39,448 nt of DNA from Egibacteraceae bacterium (lineage in GTDB: Bacteria; Actinomycetota; Nitriliruptoria; Euzebyales; Egibacteraceae): contig JAUJMQ010000023.1 in assembly GCA_030446775.1 (NCBI GenBank), forward strand, positions 1,577 through 41,024, written 5' to 3'. A program made the position numbers and the translations under genes. Below the pieces are notes generated by a model that saw only the letters and a list, made by a program, of their open reading frames with translations, had not been told where the DNA came from and did no database searches. The number at the start of each line of letters is the position of its first letter. Position 1 is the stretch's first letter. Positions 38,127-39,448 of this stretch are shown in pieces.

Positions 38127-39448
38127 TGCAGCCCCCCCTGGGGGATGTCTCCGCCGGTGGCGGACTGCGGCACGGTGGGGGCGACTTCGCGGAGGCGGGT
38201 CTTCCCCTCGGCTTCGCCGTCGCCGGAGGCCTCTGCCAGCGCCCGCCACACCCGCTCGGGCGAGCAGGGCATCGGGATGTCGGCGACCCCGAGGTGGCGG
38301 ACCGCGTCGAGGACGGCGTTGACGACCGCCGGGGTCGACGCGATCGCGCCGGCCTCCCCGACGCCCTTGACCCCCAGCGGGTTGGACGTCGCCGGCGTCT
38401 CGGTCCGGTCGGTCGTGAAGAACGGCAGGTCGGGAGCCCCCGGCACGAGGTAGTCCACGAGGGTTCCGGTGACGAGGTTGCCGTCGACGTCGTAGACGGC
38501 CTCTTCGTACAGCGCCTGGGCGATCCCCTGGGCGAGTCCCCCGTGGACCTGCCCCTCGACGATCATCGGGTTGACGACCTTGCCGACGTCGTCGACGGCG
38601 ACGTACGTGCGGATCGCGACCTTGCCGGTCTCCGTGTCGACCTCCGCCGCACACAGGTGCGTCCCGTGCGGGAACGAGAAGTTGTCGGGCTCGAAGACGC
38701 TGTCGCTGTTCAACGTCGGCTCGACCCCCTCGGGGTAGTCGTGCCACGCGAACGTGGCCAGCGCCACCTCCTGGATCGTCTTGGCGGCCTCGGGCGAGCC
38801 CCGCACGCTGAACGAGCCGTCGTTGAACTCGATGTCGCCCTCGTCGGCCTCAAGCATGTGCGCCGCGATGCGCCGGGCCTTCTCGACGACCTTGTCGGCG
38901 GCCTTGGCCACCGCGACCCCGCCGACGGCGAGTGAGCGCGAGCCGTAGGTGTCCAACCCCATCGGCGCGATCGCGGTGTCGCCGTGGAGGACCTCGATGT
39001 CCTCGAACGGCACGCCCAGCGCGTCGGCGGCGATCTGGCTCCACGAGGTCACGTGACCCTGGCCGTGCGGCGAGGTGCCGGTGACGACCTCGACCTTGCC
39101 GCTGGGCAGCATCCGCACCGACGCGGCCTCCCAGCCGCCGGCGGCGTACCGCAGGCTGCCGAGCACCCGCGACGGCGCGAGGCCGCACATCTCGGTGTAG
39201 GTCGAGATGCCGATGCCCAGCTGCATCCGGTCGCCGGACTCCCGGCGGCGGCGTTGCTCGTCGCGCAGCGCGTCGTAGCCGAACAGCGCCAGCGCCCTGT
39301 CGGTCGCCGCCTCGTAGTTGCCGGAGTCGTAGGTCATGCCCGCGATGGTGTCGAACGGGAACTCCTCGTGGCGGATCCAGTTGCGGCGGCGCAGCTCCAG
39401 CGGGTCGATGTCGAGCTCGGTGGCGAGCTCGTCCATGATCCGCTCGAT
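38123..39448 (-). CDS. coxL: CoxL-like molybdopterin-binding large subunit (C-terminal half; cut by the window edge)
   Basis: Large catalytic subunit of a xanthine-oxidase-family molybdenum hydroxylase. About 441 residues of the C-terminal part are present; the open frame continues past the right edge. Cofactor-binding motifs are GTSPHGQGHVTSW, APMGLDTYGSRSLAVGG and EVDTETGKVAIRTYVAVDD, and the catalytic glutamate is in GVKGVGEAGA near the end. MDELATELDIDPLELRRRN at the edge is the usual mid-protein segment. The loop distinguishing form I (AYxCSFR) from form II (AYRGAGR) lies in the missing N-terminal part, so the substrate cannot be decided. First gene of the visible cluster. Confidence 0.93.
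   Translation of the reverse strand: MERIMDELATELDIDPLELRRRNWIRHEEFPFDTIAGMTYDSGNYEAATDRALALFGYDALRDEQRRRRESGDRMQLGIGISTYTEMCGLAPSRVLGSLRYAAGGWEAASVRMLPSGKVEVVTGTSPHGQGHVTSWSQIAADALGVPFEDIEVLHGDTAIAPMGLDTYGSRSLAVGGVAVAKAADKVVEKARRIAAHMLEADEGDIEFNDGSFSVRGSPEAAKTIQEVALATFAWHDYPEGVEPTLNSDSVFEPDNFSFPHGTHLCAAEVDTETGKVAIRTYVAVDDVGKVVNPMIVEGQVHGGLAQGIAQALYEEAVYDVDGNLVTGTLVDYLVPGAPDLPFFTTDRTETPATSNPLGVKGVGEAGAIASTPAVVNAVLDAVRHLGVADIPMPCSPERVWRALAEASGDGEAEGKTRLREVAPTVPQSATGGDIPQGGLQ

Noticed and set aside
38123-39448. Calling the enzyme a true (form I) CO dehydrogenase.
   Set aside because: The active-site loop that decides this is outside the window and the gene order L-M argues against form I.

Overview
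The window is very GC-rich, with heavy GTG start use, one clear TTG start and many 4-bp ATGA/GTGA gene overlaps. Together with the conserved run uvrC-rapZ-yvcK-whiA-gap-pgk-tpiA-secG this indicates an actinobacterial (Actinomycetota) chromosome. WhiA is essentially a Gram-positive protein. UvrB carries a GVTG-type P-loop rather than the ATGTGKS-type I associate with class Actinomycetes, so a deep-branching class such as Thermoleophilia is my best guess (inference, moderate to low confidence).

Layout. (1) 2-11979, all minus strand: the core block uvrC, rapZ, yvcK, whiA, gap, pgk, tpiA, followed by a BlaI-type repressor and an M56 metalloprotease wedged between tpiA and secG, then secG and a family-5 (peptide-type) solute-binding protein. 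(2) 12073-14041, plus: a CPA1-type Na+/H+ antiporter with a long cytoplasmic tail. (3) 14048-24130: a carbohydrate-use island. Its minus-strand genes are, in order of transcription, a DUF4432 epimerase-like protein, a PfkB sugar kinase, a small P-loop kinase-like protein, a class I mannose-6-phosphate-isomerase-like enzyme, an FGGY kinase, and a three-gene importer (single-NBD ATPase, RbsC-type permease, lipoprotein binding protein). Diverging from it on the plus strand are a DeoC/LacD-type aldolase and a Gfo/Idh/MocA oxidoreductase. No regulator is present and the substrate is unknown. (4) 24143-32550: uvrA (minus), an NAD-dependent sugar-nucleotide epimerase and an MBL-fold hydrolase (plus), a secreted subtilisin-like protease (minus), and uvrB (minus). 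All three excision-repair subunits UvrA, B and C therefore lie in this window. (5) 32597-39448, minus: a molybdenum-hydroxylase cluster of the aerobic CO-dehydrogenase (Cox) type, transcribed as coxL (cut by the window edge), coxM, coxD, coxE, XdhC/CoxF, a MocA-like nucleotidyltransferase and coxG.

How the parts fit. The kinases and aldolase of the island would yield triose phosphates that enter tpiA/gap/pgk, and yvcK and rapZ are linked to carbon and envelope control in other bacteria. The Cox-type genes encode a molybdenum hydroxylase together with its cofactor-insertion proteins. The diagnostic CoxL active-site loop lies outside the window, so CO oxidation itself cannot be claimed.

Data quality matters here. 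Many conserved genes (secG, the M56 gene, the antiporter, the uvrA N-terminus, uvrB, coxG, the MocA-like gene, the XdhC gene, coxE, coxD) are broken by single-base indels, mostly lost bases in G/C runs, while long stretches (about 3.5-12 kb, 14-26.9 kb, 37-39.4 kb) are intact. I read these as local sequencing errors and annotate the genes as single units. No tRNA, rRNA, CRISPR array, insertion sequence or phage gene was recognised.
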